Shown: positions 1-11,454, numbered from the stretch's first letter. The stretch: DNA of 64,000 nucleotides from Heloderma charlesbogerti (GCA_026122225.1 JANEZZ010001676.1:124001-188000); one strand, 5' to 3'. The notes: generated from the letters alone by a model not told the origin. A program made the numbers and translations.

Positions 1-742
1 CTGCACAAGGTGGTCCCAATTTGTACCCCATGCACATGGTGAAAAAAGAGATGATTGGATACACAGCATGCAGAGCCTGTTCCTCTGGAATATTTAAAAC
101 TTCCCTGCAAAGCACTCTGGGGGTGAAGGGGACGACACCAGAGCACTGCAGAGAATGAAGCAGAAAAACACATTCTATTTCCGCAGATGCTTTTTATGAC
201 TCAAGCTAATTGAGGGAATTTTACAGATAAGAATGCTTTCTTGTTTAATTAACAATGCAAAACCTCTTTTACTCTTTTGATTTACTACAGCAACAAAAAT
301 CCCCTTGTGGCTGCATTATCAAGAAGACCAGATCTAAAAGGAAAAGGGCTTGGTGCTACTGCTGCTGGTGGGAATCAGCACAATGATACGATTTTCACAG
401 ATGAGAAACGCAAAAGCTTTTTGCCACTGGCTGGGGTACTCTTTAGCTTTGCCTGCTGAAGACAGAAAGACTAGGACATGGGCCAGGGTGTGGGGACGGG
501 GGAAGTGCATATGAATGGCATACCGACTCCAAATCCTATGATTCCTTCCTGTTTGTGTACTTTCCCTCAATCCAAGCCTCTGCTTATTTCTTGCTGCCCC
601 TTGCCATTAACTAAATTATAAGCACGGGGGGGCGGGGGGGAGGACAGCTAACAATACCATACTACATAATGCATGCCTACAGCTTCCATAGTTATTTGAT
701 TGCAAGCTCAGATGCCTGGATTTTCTGCCCTAGCCAGTAACA
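1..742. other. Unassigned intronic sequence
   Basis: No gene or recognised repeat. It contains a G-run near 626-642. Short open frames here resemble nothing known to me. Confidence 0.4.
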
Positions 743-1049
743 CGGGGGTGCAGAACTTGTTTCAGCCTGAGGGCCAAATTCTATTTTGGAGAAGATTTTG
801 GGGGCTGCATTCCAAAGGCCAAAGGGGGTAGTGTCAAAATATCAAACATACCAGTATATTTTAGCTTAAAGCTCTTACTGCCAGTCACTAAACTTTAGGA
901 GAGACATTTCAACCTTTTAGAATGGGGAAAAACTGCACAAAAACCGGGAAATCACAAAACGATTTGTGGTTGGGGGAAAGAGGGCATGGCCACCAGGGGA
1001 ATCCCAGACCACTCGATTGGGACCCCAGGCCTGTGGTTCTGCACCCCTA
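743..1049 (+). mobile_element. hAT-like MITE, 320-bp family (copy 1)
   Basis: Starts GGGGTGCAGAACTTGTTTCAG and ends CTGTGGTTCTGCACCCC, so the ends are inverted repeats. The interior matches five other copies in the window (25.6, 37.4, 38.9, 41.9 and 44.2 kb). Two of those have near-perfect 8-bp target duplications, which is the hAT signature. No coding capacity. Confidence 0.75.
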
Positions 1050-1213
1050 TACTAACATCTTTACAACCCTAGGTATTTCCACAAATACATGGCACCTCCA
1101 AGTCTGTATTCCAGGATGTGGTCTCAAAAGTTCCAGTTAAAAATATGAAGACCCTAATCCTCATTGAAGCTACAGAAAGCGTGAAAGCAGCACGTGGGCA
1201 GTATCCAATAAAG

Positions 1214-1351
1214 CAGGGCTGGGCAACTTGTGGCCCTCCAAAGGTTGTTGGCCTACAACTCCCATCAGCCCTAGCTAGCAAAGCCAATGGTGAGGCATGA
1301 TGGGAGTTGGGAGGCCAAAACATTTGGAGGGCCACAAGTTGCCCATCCCTG
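1214..1351. mobile_element. Palindromic hAT-like MITE, about 135 bp (copy 1)
   Basis: CAGGGCTGGGCAACTTGTGG at one end and its inverted version at the other; the arms carry CTACAACTCCCATCA and TGATGGGAGTTG, so the element folds into one hairpin. Many copies in the window share this structure. Confidence 0.75.
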
Positions 1352-2937
1352 CTATAGACTTGGGAAGCAGATGGGTTTGGAGTGGGACTTTACTGTCTTT
1401 TATTTATTTATTTATTTCATTTCTATACCGCCCAATAGCCGAAGCTCTTTTAGGGACATTTATTCTTTACCAGTGTCTACGCCCTAAACTTCTTGGCCCC
1501 ATCTTTTTCTGCCCTTACTCTCCTCTTCTACCTATGTCCTTGCTCTGCCTTTGCTCTCTCTTATTGTGAAGAAACCTGGGAATCTCTGTATTTACTTTGT
1601 GGATGGACATTCACCTGCAGGGATTCTTAAGATTCTAACCAAACTGCAAAGATTCTTAAGATTCTAACTGAAGCTAAAAGGCAGCGCATGCCTGCCCTGG
1701 GGCTGAGTGCTTGTCAGTGTGTACGTCACCTGTAAACATAACGTCTCAAATATCTGGTTCTTCGCGGTAGGACTGGGAACAGAATTTTGGGGCTCAAACG
1801 CCAATTCCCAGGGAAGTCACTTGGGCAAGGGAGTTCCTGCTGGAAGGATAACTGTAACACAGTTCAACACTTCGTTGCTTTGGCAATCAGCTGTGAGCAA
1901 ATCATGCTTTTATTGGGTTGTCCTGACAGGTTGCTTCGTTTCAGGAGGAAACGAAAAAGAGAAGTCTGGACCTGTGCCAGGGCATGGATATAAAGAAAAA
2001 GAAAATCCCTTGGAATGTTCTAATGCAAATGATCATGCAACACTATTATGCAGCCTGGAAAATAATCTTATGCTCAGAGAAAGTTACTTTTCCCCCTTCC
2101 TTCCTCTTCCTCTACGCATGACATAAGCAAGGTGATGGCCTAATCTTATCAGACAGGAAGACCCAGTGACGGCATGGATGTTGAGGAGCATTAAAATCAA
2201 CGCTCCAGAAGGCAGAAAGTAAATCTAGAAAGGAAGTTTAAAAAATAAAATTAAGAAAGGTGACACAGTGACATCACTGTAAATTTCCCAGAATCGACAA
2301 CAGGAAATGAAAAGGTAGGGAAGTGGTTGCTCAACAAATGACATCTGAGTTAGATGTTTAAACTAAACTTGAAACACACCTTTGAATGATAAAAAGTGCC
2401 CTTTAAAAATGTCAGAAGTAGCCTTCAAATTAGATAAAAGAATGCAGGTAGCCATGTTGGTCTATTAGGGGAAAAATCCATAGGGAGAAAACATCCAAGC
2501 AGCAGCAGCAACTTAATACCTTTATTAGAACCACTGACATGAAGGCTTTTTAACAAATAAGGCAGTATATAAATTTTAATAAATAAACTTAAAAATTACA
2601 ATGTCATGAGCTAGCTTTTCAGTTTCACAGTATTCTTCCTGAGACTGGATGCCAGAGACAGATCTGAACTGACTGCTGGGTTTTGGATTCTCAAAAGGGA
2701 GCTTCGCTGGTGATTCTTTGTCCCAGCACATGTTGATGCAACCGGAGATCTTTTGCGCCTGGCACAAATGATCTTGATTCATCTGCAATGAAATTCCTGA
2801 ATTACCATCTGCAGATGACTGTCACATATTGCAGATGGGGCTTCTAACACGGCTCTTTAGCAGCAACATCTCTCTCTCTCTCTCTACCCATCTACCCATT
2901 TTTGTTTGTCAGTTTATGTCACATTTTGCCCGAGGAA
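1352..2937. other. Intronic sequence with small repeat fragments
   Basis: Contains an L2-type LINE 3' tail on the minus strand (about 1,398-1,460), a near-perfect direct repeat of AGATTCTTAAGATTCTAAC (about 1,619-1,670), an unclassified interspersed repeat fragment (about 2,438-2,530), and a short CT repeat near 2,870. The rest is unassigned. Confidence 0.45.
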
Positions 2938-3150
2938 CAGTTTATTTATTTATTTGGTAGATTTAAATCCCACCATTTTTCCTCCAAGGAGCCCACGGCG
3001 GCTCACATGATCCTCCTCCTCCCCATTTTATCCTCACAGCAACCCTGTGAGGTAGGCTAGGCTGAGAGTCAGTGACTGATGAAGCACCCAGTGAGCTTTG
3101 TGGCTCCTTGGTCCCAGTTCAACCCTCTAACCACTACACCACACTGGTTC
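2938..3150 (-). mobile_element. tRNA-derived SINE (copy 1)
   Basis: Reads on the minus strand as a CCAGTGTGGTGTAGTGG...TAGAGGG head, GGCCA-type middle, CCTCACAGGGTTGCTGTGAGGATAAAATGG core and TAAATAAATAAA tail. Same family as 4,138-4,412, 47.7 and 62.5 kb. Confidence 0.7.
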
Positions 3151-3180
3151 TATGATGCTGGAAAACTAGCCCATAATGGA

Positions 3181-3623
3181 GGGAGCAATCCTATGGCTGC
3201 TAGACAGCAGCTAGACAGCCACAGGATATCTGGTTTTCTGGGAACCAACCTCGGAGCCTGCACTCCGAGGTCAGTTCCCAGAGAACCAACCTCCCTGCTC
3301 TTCTGCACTGTCTTCCGAGGAAGCGGAATAGCCTCATGCTCTGTGCTTGCAAGAGGAGTGCAGAGTGGCCAAAAAGGGGTGTTCCCGGAGGGCTTTCCGG
3401 GGCGGGTGGAAATGCCTGTATGACACATCCAATGTGTCGTACAGCAGCCTCCTCCCCTGCTCTGCCCTCCCACGGCTAGACAGCTGCAATCGGTTGTCTA
3501 GCCGAATGCAGGGCAGGAGAAGCACGGAGGGAACGATCCCCTCCATGCTTCTCCTGCCCTGCATTGGACAGGTGGTCGCCTCTGAGTTCAGAGGCGGCCA
3601 CCTATCCCCATAGGATTGTGCCC
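3181..3623. mobile_element. Harbinger-like MITE, 430-bp family (copy 1)
   Basis: Ends are GGGAGCAATCCTATGG and CCATAGGATTGTGCCC. Internally it contains several hairpins (for example around GTCTAGCCG and GAGTTCAGAGGC). Related copies lie at 30,350-30,776 and 48,236-48,651, where the flanks show a 3-bp TTA duplication typical of PIF/Harbinger. Open frames inside are non-coding by-products of the hairpins. Confidence 0.65.
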
Positions 3624-3960
3624 TTAGCAGCTTTTAGCCGGGCCTGTTACGAAGCCTAATCAGTATTAGCAGAAAAAATAATCATCATTAATAAAAGCTG
3701 GGGATCCAAAGAGCTACTTCAGGGGTGTGCCAAAAACCTTTAAAACAAACAATCATTTTAAATTAAAATTGCAGACTCCCATGCCATTATAACAAACTAG
3801 TTATACATTTTAATGGTGTATGCTAAAGGTTAAAAAACCCACTTAAATACTCAGTCTTATAGATTTTAGGATGAGGTATGTGACCAGTCAAGAGAAATCT
3901 GGTCAGCTGACTGACTGGTCAAATAATGTTCAAGTATTTTTAAAGTATTAACAATGTATG

Positions 3961-4086
3961 GCACCCTTCCCTGACCTGGTGCCCTCCACATATTTTGGAG
4001 AACAACTCCCACAATTCCCCAGCCAGCTCTGATGGGAGTTGTAGTCAAACACATGTGGAGGGCACCACGTTGGGGAAGGGTGCCCC
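3961..4086. mobile_element. Palindromic hAT-like MITE (copy 2)
   Basis: Arms CCTTCCCTGACCTGGTGCCC and GGGCACCACGTTGGGGAAGG with internal AACTCCCA / TGGGAGTTGTAGTC. Confidence 0.75.
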
Positions 4087-4137
4087 AGAGCACAATCCTA
4101 GGCACAGCTACTCGGTTCAATATGACTCACTCCCAAG

Positions 4138-4365
4138 AGCCAGTGTGGTGTAGTGGCAAGAGTGTTGGACTAGTAGCTGGGAGATCCGGGTTCTAGTCCC
4201 CACTCGGCCATGGAAGCTCACTGGGTGATTTTGGGCCAGTCACAGACTCTCAGCCCAACCCACCTCACAGGTTTGTTGTTGTGAGGATAAAATGGAGAGG
4301 AGGAGGAGAATGTAAGCCGCCTTGGGTTCCTTGCAAGGGAAAAAAGGCGGGGTATAAATGCAATA

Positions 4366-4412
<47 letters not shown>
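4138..4412 (+). mobile_element. tRNA-derived SINE (copy 2), with AAT repeat tail
   Basis: The head AGCCAGTGTGGTGTAGTGG and the GGGTTCTAGTCC sequence resemble tRNA A and B boxes. The body ends GCCGCCTTGGGTTCC...GGCGGGGTATAAATG and a long AAT microsatellite (about 4,367-4,411), probably expanded from the tail. Confidence 0.75.
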
Positions 4413-4638
4413 GTATGCATAGGACTGCAGCTGTAATCAGCAACAAGTCTGGTACATGTGCTAAATACAAAAGCAGATTCATTAACTATTATTGTGCGGA
4501 GTCCACAAAGTTTGGGTGGCCTCGCTACAGAAGCAAAAGGTTGGAGTTAGGATTAAAAGTACATATGCTTCGGGTTACCTTTTCCTAAAATTTAATGCTC
4601 AATTGTCTGACAGTGCGTGTTTTAAGATACTTTTATGG

Positions 4639-4771
4639 CAGGGGTCTTAAATTGTGGCCCTCCAGAATTTGTTGGACCCGAACTCCCAAGAGCCCCAGGC
4701 AGCACGGCTAATCGGCAGGGATGATGGGATTGGAATCCAAAATCTGCACAGCCACAGGTTTCCCACCTCTG
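4639..4771. mobile_element. Palindromic hAT-like MITE (copy 3) with 8-bp target duplication
   Basis: Begins CAGGGGTCTTAAATTGTGG and ends CACAGGTTTCCCACCTCTG. The flanks are TTTTATGG (4,631-4,638) and TTTTATGA (4,772-4,779), a 7/8 match, which supports hAT-type insertion. Confidence 0.8.
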
Positions 4772-4779
4772 TTTTATGA

Positions 4780-5838
4780 AATGACATAGGCTTATAATAC
4801 CATTTTTAAACTACTTTTTTAATCATGCTTTTTAAAAAGTTTGATTTTAATTTAATTTTTTTAATTATCTATTTACTCCACCTTATGAGGGCTATGGCCT
4901 AAGAGACAGCTTAAAAATATTTGTATAAATAAACTGTGAAACAGCAAAATTAACTTTTTGAAGAACTGCACTGAATTATTATAAACTAGCGAATGGATCA
5001 GGCTTTGCACGGGTTGGGATAACCCTTACTTTGAGGGCTCTCAATAGCCCTCAAGCAAAGCTAAACAGCTGGCAGACATGGACACATTGTGCCTGCCACA
5101 GCTGCTTGCACCCCTAGGCATGGCCTCTGCCACGGTGCACCCCTATAGCCACCTGAAGGAGGGATCTGATCACTCCATTCACTTGAGGGCAGTCTGCCTC
5201 ACAGAAGGGGAAGAACCCGCGATATAATTGTCCCTAAACCACTCCCCACTGGCTTCAAACTGTATCAACTGCAAAACTATGTGCTGGTTAGGGAAGTCTG
5301 CCACCTAGTAACTGAAGTTGGCACTGCGGGCTTCAAACACTATGACACATTAACATTAATAAATTCATTTTAACAACCAAAGGACCCTGAGATGTACATC
5401 TCTAGGGTTCCCTAAGTATGCATGCCAAGTTTGAGGTATCTTTCACGGACTTGGAGCTATGGCACTGAGACACACACATCCTCTTTTATTTTTATAGATT
5501 CTAATAGTGCTAGGCAAGGTTTCTAACAACATGGACGATTCATTGAACATTTCGTCTCTTTGGCATTTATTCTGGACCATCAGGCTCAGCCTACAGTTAC
5601 AACAGTAAGGAAACCCCCCCGAAGATAACAAAGAAGAAATAAAGCAAAGTAACAGAAACCATCACGAAACCAGTCAGTTGCTAAAGTCAGCTGTGCTAAG
5701 CAGGTGGCAGGCCAATTCTCCAGTTCATCAACCATATCATGGCTCAATGAATATTTGATAATATCTCTCATCAGTCAATTGACAATATTTGACCTTTCCT
5801 TTGACTGGCTTGTAAAGTCTATTTAATTCAGCCACAGT
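4780..5838. other. Unassigned intronic sequence
   Basis: A+T-rich, with no gene recognised; a possible LINE tail remnant near 4,855-4,930. Ends at the target site of the Bov-B element. Confidence 0.4.
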
Positions 5839-5847
5839 ATGTATAAT
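5839..5847 (+). repeat. Target-site duplication, left copy (Bov-B)
   Basis: ATGTATAAT immediately before the Bov-B 5' end, repeated exactly at 9,076-9,084 after its CAACAA tail. Confidence 0.85.
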
Positions 5848-5912
5848 CCCCTTCATGGATCACTGCCTTGTTGTGGCGAAGGGGCTTGCGTAACTCAGTG
5901 AAGCCATAAGCT

Positions 5913-7586
5913 ATGCCGTGCAGGGCCACCCAAGACGGACAGGTCATGGCAGAGAGTTCTGACAAAATGTGGTCCACTGGAGAAGGAAATGGCAACCCAC
6001 TCCAGTATTCTTGCCAAGAAAACCCCATGGAACGTATCACAAGGCTAAAAGATATGACGCCGGAAGATGAGCCCCTCAGGTCGGAAGGTGTCCAATATGC
6101 TACTGGGGAAGAGCAGAGGGTATTTCCAAGTAGCGCCAGAAAGAGTGAAGCGGCTGGGCCAAACCCGAAAGGACACTCAGCTGTGGATGTGTCTGGTGGT
6201 GAAAAGAAAATCCGATGCTGTAAAGAACAATATTGTTTAGGAACCTGGAATGTCAGATCAATGAATCAAGGTAAGCTGGAGGTGGTCAAACATGAGATGG
6301 CAAGATTGAACATCGACATCTTGGGAATCAGCGAACTAAAATGGACAGGCATGGGCGAATTTAATTCAGGTAACCATCGTATCTACTATTGTGGGCAAGA
6401 ATCCCTTAGAAGAAATGGAGTAGCACTCATAGTCAACAAAAGGGTGGGAAAAGCAGTACTGGGGTACAATCTTAAAAATGATAGAATGATCTCAGTACGA
6501 ATCCAAGGCAAACCATTCAACATCACAATAATTCAAGTCTATGCCCCAACCACTGAGGCCGAAGAAGCTGAGGTTGATCGGTTCTATGAAGACCTACAAC
6601 ACCTTCTAGAACTCACACCAAAAAAAGATGTCCTCTTCATCATAGGGGATTGGAATGCTAAAGTAGGAAGTCAAGAAATCACTGGGATAACAGGCAGGCA
6701 TGGCCTTGGTGTACAAAATGAAGCAGGACAAAAGCTAATAGAGTTTTGCCAAGAGAACATGCTGATCATAGCAAACACTCTTTTCCAACAGCACAAGAGG
6801 CGACTCTACACATGGACGTCACCAGATGGTCAATATCGAAATCAGATTGATTATGTCCTTTGCAGCCAAAGATGGAGAAGCTCCATACAGTCAGTAAAAA
6901 CAAGACCTGGAGCTGACTGTGGCTCAGATCATGAGCTGCTTCTTGCAAAATTTCGGCTTAAATTGAAGAACGTAGGGAAAACCACTAAACCGTTCAGGTA
7001 TGACCTAAATCATATCCCTGATGAATATACAGTGGAGGTGAGGAATAGATTTCAGGGATTAGACCTGATAGACAGAGTGCCTGAGGAACTATGGACGGAG
7101 GTCCGTAACACTGTTCAGGAGGCAGCAATGAAATCCATCCCAAAGAAAAAGAAATGCAAGAAAGCAAAGTGGCTGTCTGATGAGGCTTTACAAGTAGCTC
7201 ACGAAAGAAGGGAAGCGAAAAGTAAGGGAGAAAGGGGAAGATATACCCAACTGAATGCAGAGTTCCAGAGAATAGCAAGGAGAGACAAGAAGGCCTTCTT
7301 AAATGAACAATGCAAAGAAATCGAGGAAAACAACAGAATGGGAAAGACTAGAGATCTCTTCAAGAAAATTGGAGATCTCAAGGGAACGTTTTGTGCAAAG
7401 ACGGGCATGATAAAGGACAAAGAAGGCAGGGACCTAACAGAAGCAGATGAGATTAAGAAGAGGTGGCAAGAATACACAGAAGAACTATACAGGAAAGATC
7501 TGAATGTCCCTGATAGCCATGATAGTGCGGTCACTGAACTTGAGCCGGACATCCTCGAGAGTGAAGTCAAGACAAGTGGGCCTTAG
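5913..7586 (+). CDS. Bov-B endonuclease-linker part of the polyprotein (frameshifted)
   Basis: 557 codons. An N-terminal segment is followed by the endonuclease domain from about residue 110: GTWNVRSMNQGK, ISELKWTGMG, QVYAPTTEAEEAE, IIGDWNAKVG and the C-terminal SDHELLLAKF carrying the catalytic Asp-His pair. A Lys/Glu-rich linker then leads towards reverse transcriptase. It ends prematurely in TSGP because of the 5-nt insertion at 7,572-7,576; the Bov-B copy at 54.1 kb lacks those bases at the same place. The ATG at 5,913 lies 65 bp from the element's 5' end, consistent with the short RTE leader. Confidence 0.88.
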   Translation: MPCRATQDGQVMAESSDKMWSTGEGNGNPLQYSCQENPMERITRLKDMTPEDEPLRSEGVQYATGEEQRVFPSSARKSEAAGPNPKGHSAVDVSGGEKKIRCCKEQYCLGTWNVRSMNQGKLEVVKHEMARLNIDILGISELKWTGMGEFNSGNHRIYYCGQESLRRNGVALIVNKRVGKAVLGYNLKNDRMISVRIQGKPFNITIIQVYAPTTEAEEAEVDRFYEDLQHLLELTPKKDVLFIIGDWNAKVGSQEITGITGRHGLGVQNEAGQKLIEFCQENMLIIANTLFQQHKRRLYTWTSPDGQYRNQIDYVLCSQRWRSSIQSVKTRPGADCGSDHELLLAKFRLKLKNVGKTTKPFRYDLNHIPDEYTVEVRNRFQGLDLIDRVPEELWTEVRNTVQEAAMKSIPKKKKCKKAKWLSDEALQVAHERREAKSKGERGRYTQLNAEFQRIARRDKKAFLNEQCKEIEENNRMGKTRDLFKKIGDLKGTFCAKTGMIKDKEGRDLTEADEIKKRWQEYTEELYRKDLNVPDSHDSAVTELEPDILESEVKTSGP

Positions 7587-9061
7587 GAAGCATTAGTGAC
7601 AACAAAGCTAGCGGAGATGACAGTATTCCAGCCGAGCTATTTAAAATCCTAAAAGATGATGCTGTTAAAGTGCTGCATTCAATATGCCAACAAATCTGGA
7701 ACACTCAACAGTGGCCACAAGACTGGAAAAGGTCAGTTTACATTCCAATTCCAAAGAAGGGCAACGCCAAAGAGTGTTCAAACTACCGCACCATTGCGCT
7801 CATTTCACATGCCAGCAAGGTGATGCTCAAAATCCTACAAGCTAGGCTTCAGCAGTATGCGAACCGAGAACTACCGGAAGTACAAGCTGGGTATAGAAGA
7901 GGCAGAGGAACTAGAGATCAAATCGCCAACATTCGCTGCATCATGGAGAAAGCAAGAGAATTCCAGAAAAACGTCTATTTCTGCTTCATTGACTACGCTA
8001 AAGCCTTTGATTGTGTGGATCACAACAAACTGTGGCAAATTCTTAAAGTGATGGGAGTACCAGACCACCTTACCTGTCTCCTGAGAAACCTGTACGAGGG
8101 TCAAGAAGCAACAGTAAGAACCAGACATGGAACAACCGATTGGTTCAAAATTGGGAAAGGAGTACGACAAGGCTGCATATTGTCACCCTGCTTATTTAAC
8201 TTATATGCAGAGTACATCATGAGAAATGCCGGGCTGGATGAATCAGAGGTCGGAATTAAGATTGCTGGGAGAATTATCAACAACCTCCGATATGCAGACG
8301 ATACCACCCTAATGGCAGAAAGCGAAGAGGATCTCAAGAGCCTCTTGTTGAGGGTGAAAGAGGAGAGTGCAAAAGCTGGTTTGAAACTCAACATTAAAAA
8401 AACGAAGATCATGGCATCTGGCCCCATCACTTCCTGGCATATAGAAGGGGAAGAAATGGAAGCAGTGACAGATTTTACTTTCTTGGGCTCCAAGATCACC
8501 GCAGACGGTGACTGTAGCCATGAAATTAAAAGACGCTTGCTCCTTGGGAGGAAAGCTATGGCCAACCTAGACAGCATAGTAAGAAGCAGAGACATCACCT
8601 TGCCGACAAAGGTCCGTCTAATCAAAGCTATGGTTTTCCCAGTAGCAACGTATGGCTGTGAGAGCTGGACTATAAGGAAGGCTGAGCGCTGAAGAATTGA
8701 TGCTTTCGAACTGTGGTGCTGGAGAAGACTCTTACGAGTCCCCTGGACTGCAAGGAGGTCAAATCAGTCCATCCTAAAGGAAATCAACCCTGACTGCTCA
8801 TTGGAAGGACAGATAATGAAGCTGAAGCTCCAATATTTTGGCCACCTAATGCGAAGAGAAAACTCCCTGGAAAAGACCCTGATGCTGGGAAAGACTGAAG
8901 GCAAAAGGAGAAGGGGACGGCAGAGGATGAGATGGCTAGATAGCATCACGGATGCAATGAATATGAACTTGAGCACGCTCCGGGAGAGAGCGCAGGACAG
9001 GAAGGCCTGGCGTGCTATGGTCCATGGGGTCACGAAGAGTCGGACACGACTGAACGACTGA
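7578..9061 (+). pseudogene. Bov-B reverse-transcriptase part (one in-frame stop)
   Basis: This frame carries the RT domain: a PIPKKGNAKECSNYRTIALI block, the conserved RGRGTRDQIANIR and DYAKAFDCVDH (first catalytic Asp), GVRQGCILSPCLFNLYAEYI, and the active-site LRYADDTTLMAESEED. Then come SHEIKRRLLLGRKAM and the C-terminal FGHLMRRENSLEKTLMLGK and SRTRLND just before the tail. A TGA at 8,690-8,692 interrupts the frame; the truncated copy at 11.6-12.4 kb has CGA there, so it is a simple CpG transition. Without the insertion upstream it would be continuous with the endonuclease. Confidence 0.88.
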
Positions 9062-9075
9062 ACAACAACAACAAA

Positions 9076-9084
9076 ATGTATAAT
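9076..9084 (+). repeat. Target-site duplication, right copy (Bov-B)
   Basis: ATGTATAAT, identical to 5,839-5,847. Confidence 0.85.
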
Positions 9085-11440
9085 ACCATTATCGTCATAG
9101 CTCCTGCTTACTCTTCACATTGACTCATGCAGCATCAGAGCTATCCATTTAAAGGTTACACTTTTATTATTTCTTTCCTAATACTTTACAAAGTGCTTTT
9201 GAAAGCTCCTCGGTTTCAAAAGCAATTTGCCCACCGACCCAGCATAGTGGGCTCCCATCCGAAAACACAAGTTCAAAGCAAACTAGTTGCCTGGTTCTTG
9301 GAATCACAGCCAAGTGTCCCATGTTAAGTAACTGTAAAAGAAGGAGGCGGCGGCTAATCTAGAGTTTGGTGAAAGCTACAATGTGCAGGTGGTGGTGGAA
9401 GAAGCACTGCCCCCTTCCTGTGGAATGAATGGGGAAACTCTTGTAAATAACAGAACTCTGTGCATGCACTGGAGCCCACTTGGGAATTATTATGGGTTTA
9501 GGGTAGAGGCATAGGAGGACTGAAAGCTTTATAAACAAACCAAAAGGGATACTGAACTCTTGCCTCATGATGTTTATGGGAGTGAACAAAAACTTGGTAT
9601 GGGATGGGGAGAAAGGACTAAACTCCCCCCCCCATGTACAAGGTATTATGTGAATATTGTGTCTTCATTCTCTAAAAGTTCTCCCCCCACCTTTTTAAGT
9701 CAACCTCAACAGACTCCCCCATCCGCTTTCCAGAGACTTCTTTGGATGTATCATATCCAAGACACCAAGGTTTGATTTCATGTTTCTGCTGGCTGCTTTT
9801 AATTGAGGATGACGTTTTAGCATACATTTCATTTATTGTGATTTTGAGCTGGTTTGTGCTCTTGTCCTGCAATCTGTCTCAGGGTGCAGGAGGAGCAGGA
9901 TGCCAAAACAGAGGGAGAAACAAAGCATGCAAATCATGCATCTTTAACGCAAGTAGATGTGTTTGCATATGCTTTGCAAAATGTGGATCACTTTGATCAG
10001 AATCTGAACAGGTCACATTAGATTTCAAAGCAGTTGAGAGTGAGACAGGCACAAGCCCAGTCCCTTGTGCAATATGTGAAGAAAAGACTGTTACTCACTA
10101 TGGCTTAGTATTTCCTGTAGTTAGGGATATTTCTTAGCATCATCCAAGGAAGAAAACTGGACCAGCAAATGCCACCATATGACTAATCAAGCAGGGACTA
10201 ACACGGACTGAGGAATCAAAGAATACATGTATCCACTCTTGCTAAACACTGGCCTTGCAAGGCCATGACTCTGCACGTATGTGAGGAACAGTCATGAAAT
10301 TACAGTTGCACGACCCGATTGCTGCCACTCCCTTCCGGCAGCAGAGCGTATTCTAACACTTTCCCATTTATCATGCATGGTGTCTTAAGTGACCTCTGAC
10401 TTACAACTAGGCAAGCTAGGTAAAGGCAGAAGCAAAATCAAGAAATAGCCTTCTTTCCCTGGGGGAATAATTTTACCGGATGGAGTAAAAAGCCCACATG
10501 GCCAAGACACTTGCACTTTTTATTAAAGACTGGGGCTTGAGGGTGGGCTAGGGAAAGAAGAGCGGTATTGCTCGGTCTCTAATAGGTTTACTGCTGCATG
10601 GAGTTTCTTGCAGACAAACAATATTCTAATTTATCACAAACTGATGCCCAAAGAGCTCTTTGGCTAAAACCCCGCCTGGCAGCCCCCGAGGCTCAATTTA
10701 TAGCCTAACGTGATACTTTATGAAAAATCAAGGCGGTGGGAAGAAACGTATTGAAGGGGCACTATGTCAACCTTGCAAATAAGTCCACAAAAGTTACTAG
10801 CCAATGAACATGTTAACTAGCCATACATTCCTATAATAAATGAACCACCAAATTTGATGGTTCATTTATTGAACAAGATGGGGGTTGCAAATTTCCCCCA
10901 TCTTGTCACCTGGAGACAAGTACTATTCACCACAGGTGAGGTTGTTGACAAGCTTATGCTAAGCACCATGCATTCCAACGAGACATTAACAATCGTAATG
11001 CTCAGAAACCAGTAGGGGGATCATTCTGATCTGCCCAAACATTTTGTAACCAGCTTGAAAGCCGCAATACTTAAAAGTTTCCGAAGGGAGGTTCCAGCAT
11101 CAAGTGGCTGAGCTGGTACTCGCTTGCAAATGTGACACTACCACACTCGGGTTCAACAGAGATTGGGAGTGGCTTCCTCACTGCAGAAAGTAATTGTCCC
11201 TCGTTAAGTGTTTATTCATCTTGCTTGGCCAATTCATCACCAATTGGGAGCAGGTCACACCTACTCTGGATCTTTTACTCTTTCAACCAGTTCTCGGTAA
11301 AAACATTATCTCCCCCACCCTCTGCTTCTCTCTGTATTCATGCTAATATACTTACCCATTTAGATGGCCACTTTTTGTATTTGACAACAAAAACTTACGC
11401 TACAATAAGTGTATTAGTCTTTTAAGGGTTTCTTCATTGT
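9085..11440. other. Unassigned intronic sequence with two adjacent small hairpins
   Basis: The longest stretch in the window without a recognised mobile element. Two perfect or near-perfect hairpins sit next to each other at about 10,836-10,871 (AATAAATGAACCA and its complement) and about 10,878-10,904 (GATGGGGG...CCCCCATC). No coding exon was recognised. Confidence 0.4.
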
Positions 11441-11454
11441 TTTTGTGGCAACAG

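Larger units (their letters stand above)
5848..9075 (+). mobile_element. Bov-B (RTE-clade) LINE, essentially full length
   Basis: 3,228 bp between perfect 9-bp target duplications, so both ends are defined: 5' end CCCCTTCATGGATCACTGCC, 3' end GACTGAACAACAACAACAAA. It encodes an apurinic-type endonuclease followed by reverse transcriptase in one reading frame that is broken twice: by a 5-nt insertion (ACAAG, 7,572-7,576) and a CGA-to-TGA stop at 8,690-8,692. Bov-B elements are known to have moved horizontally among squamates, ruminants and others. This is the most intact mobile element in the window. Confidence 0.93.

Noticed and set aside
3079..3613. Cluster of overlapping open frames at 3.1-3.6 kb
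   Set aside because: They coincide with the 430-bp MITE, and the same pattern recurs at 48.2 kb; not a gene.
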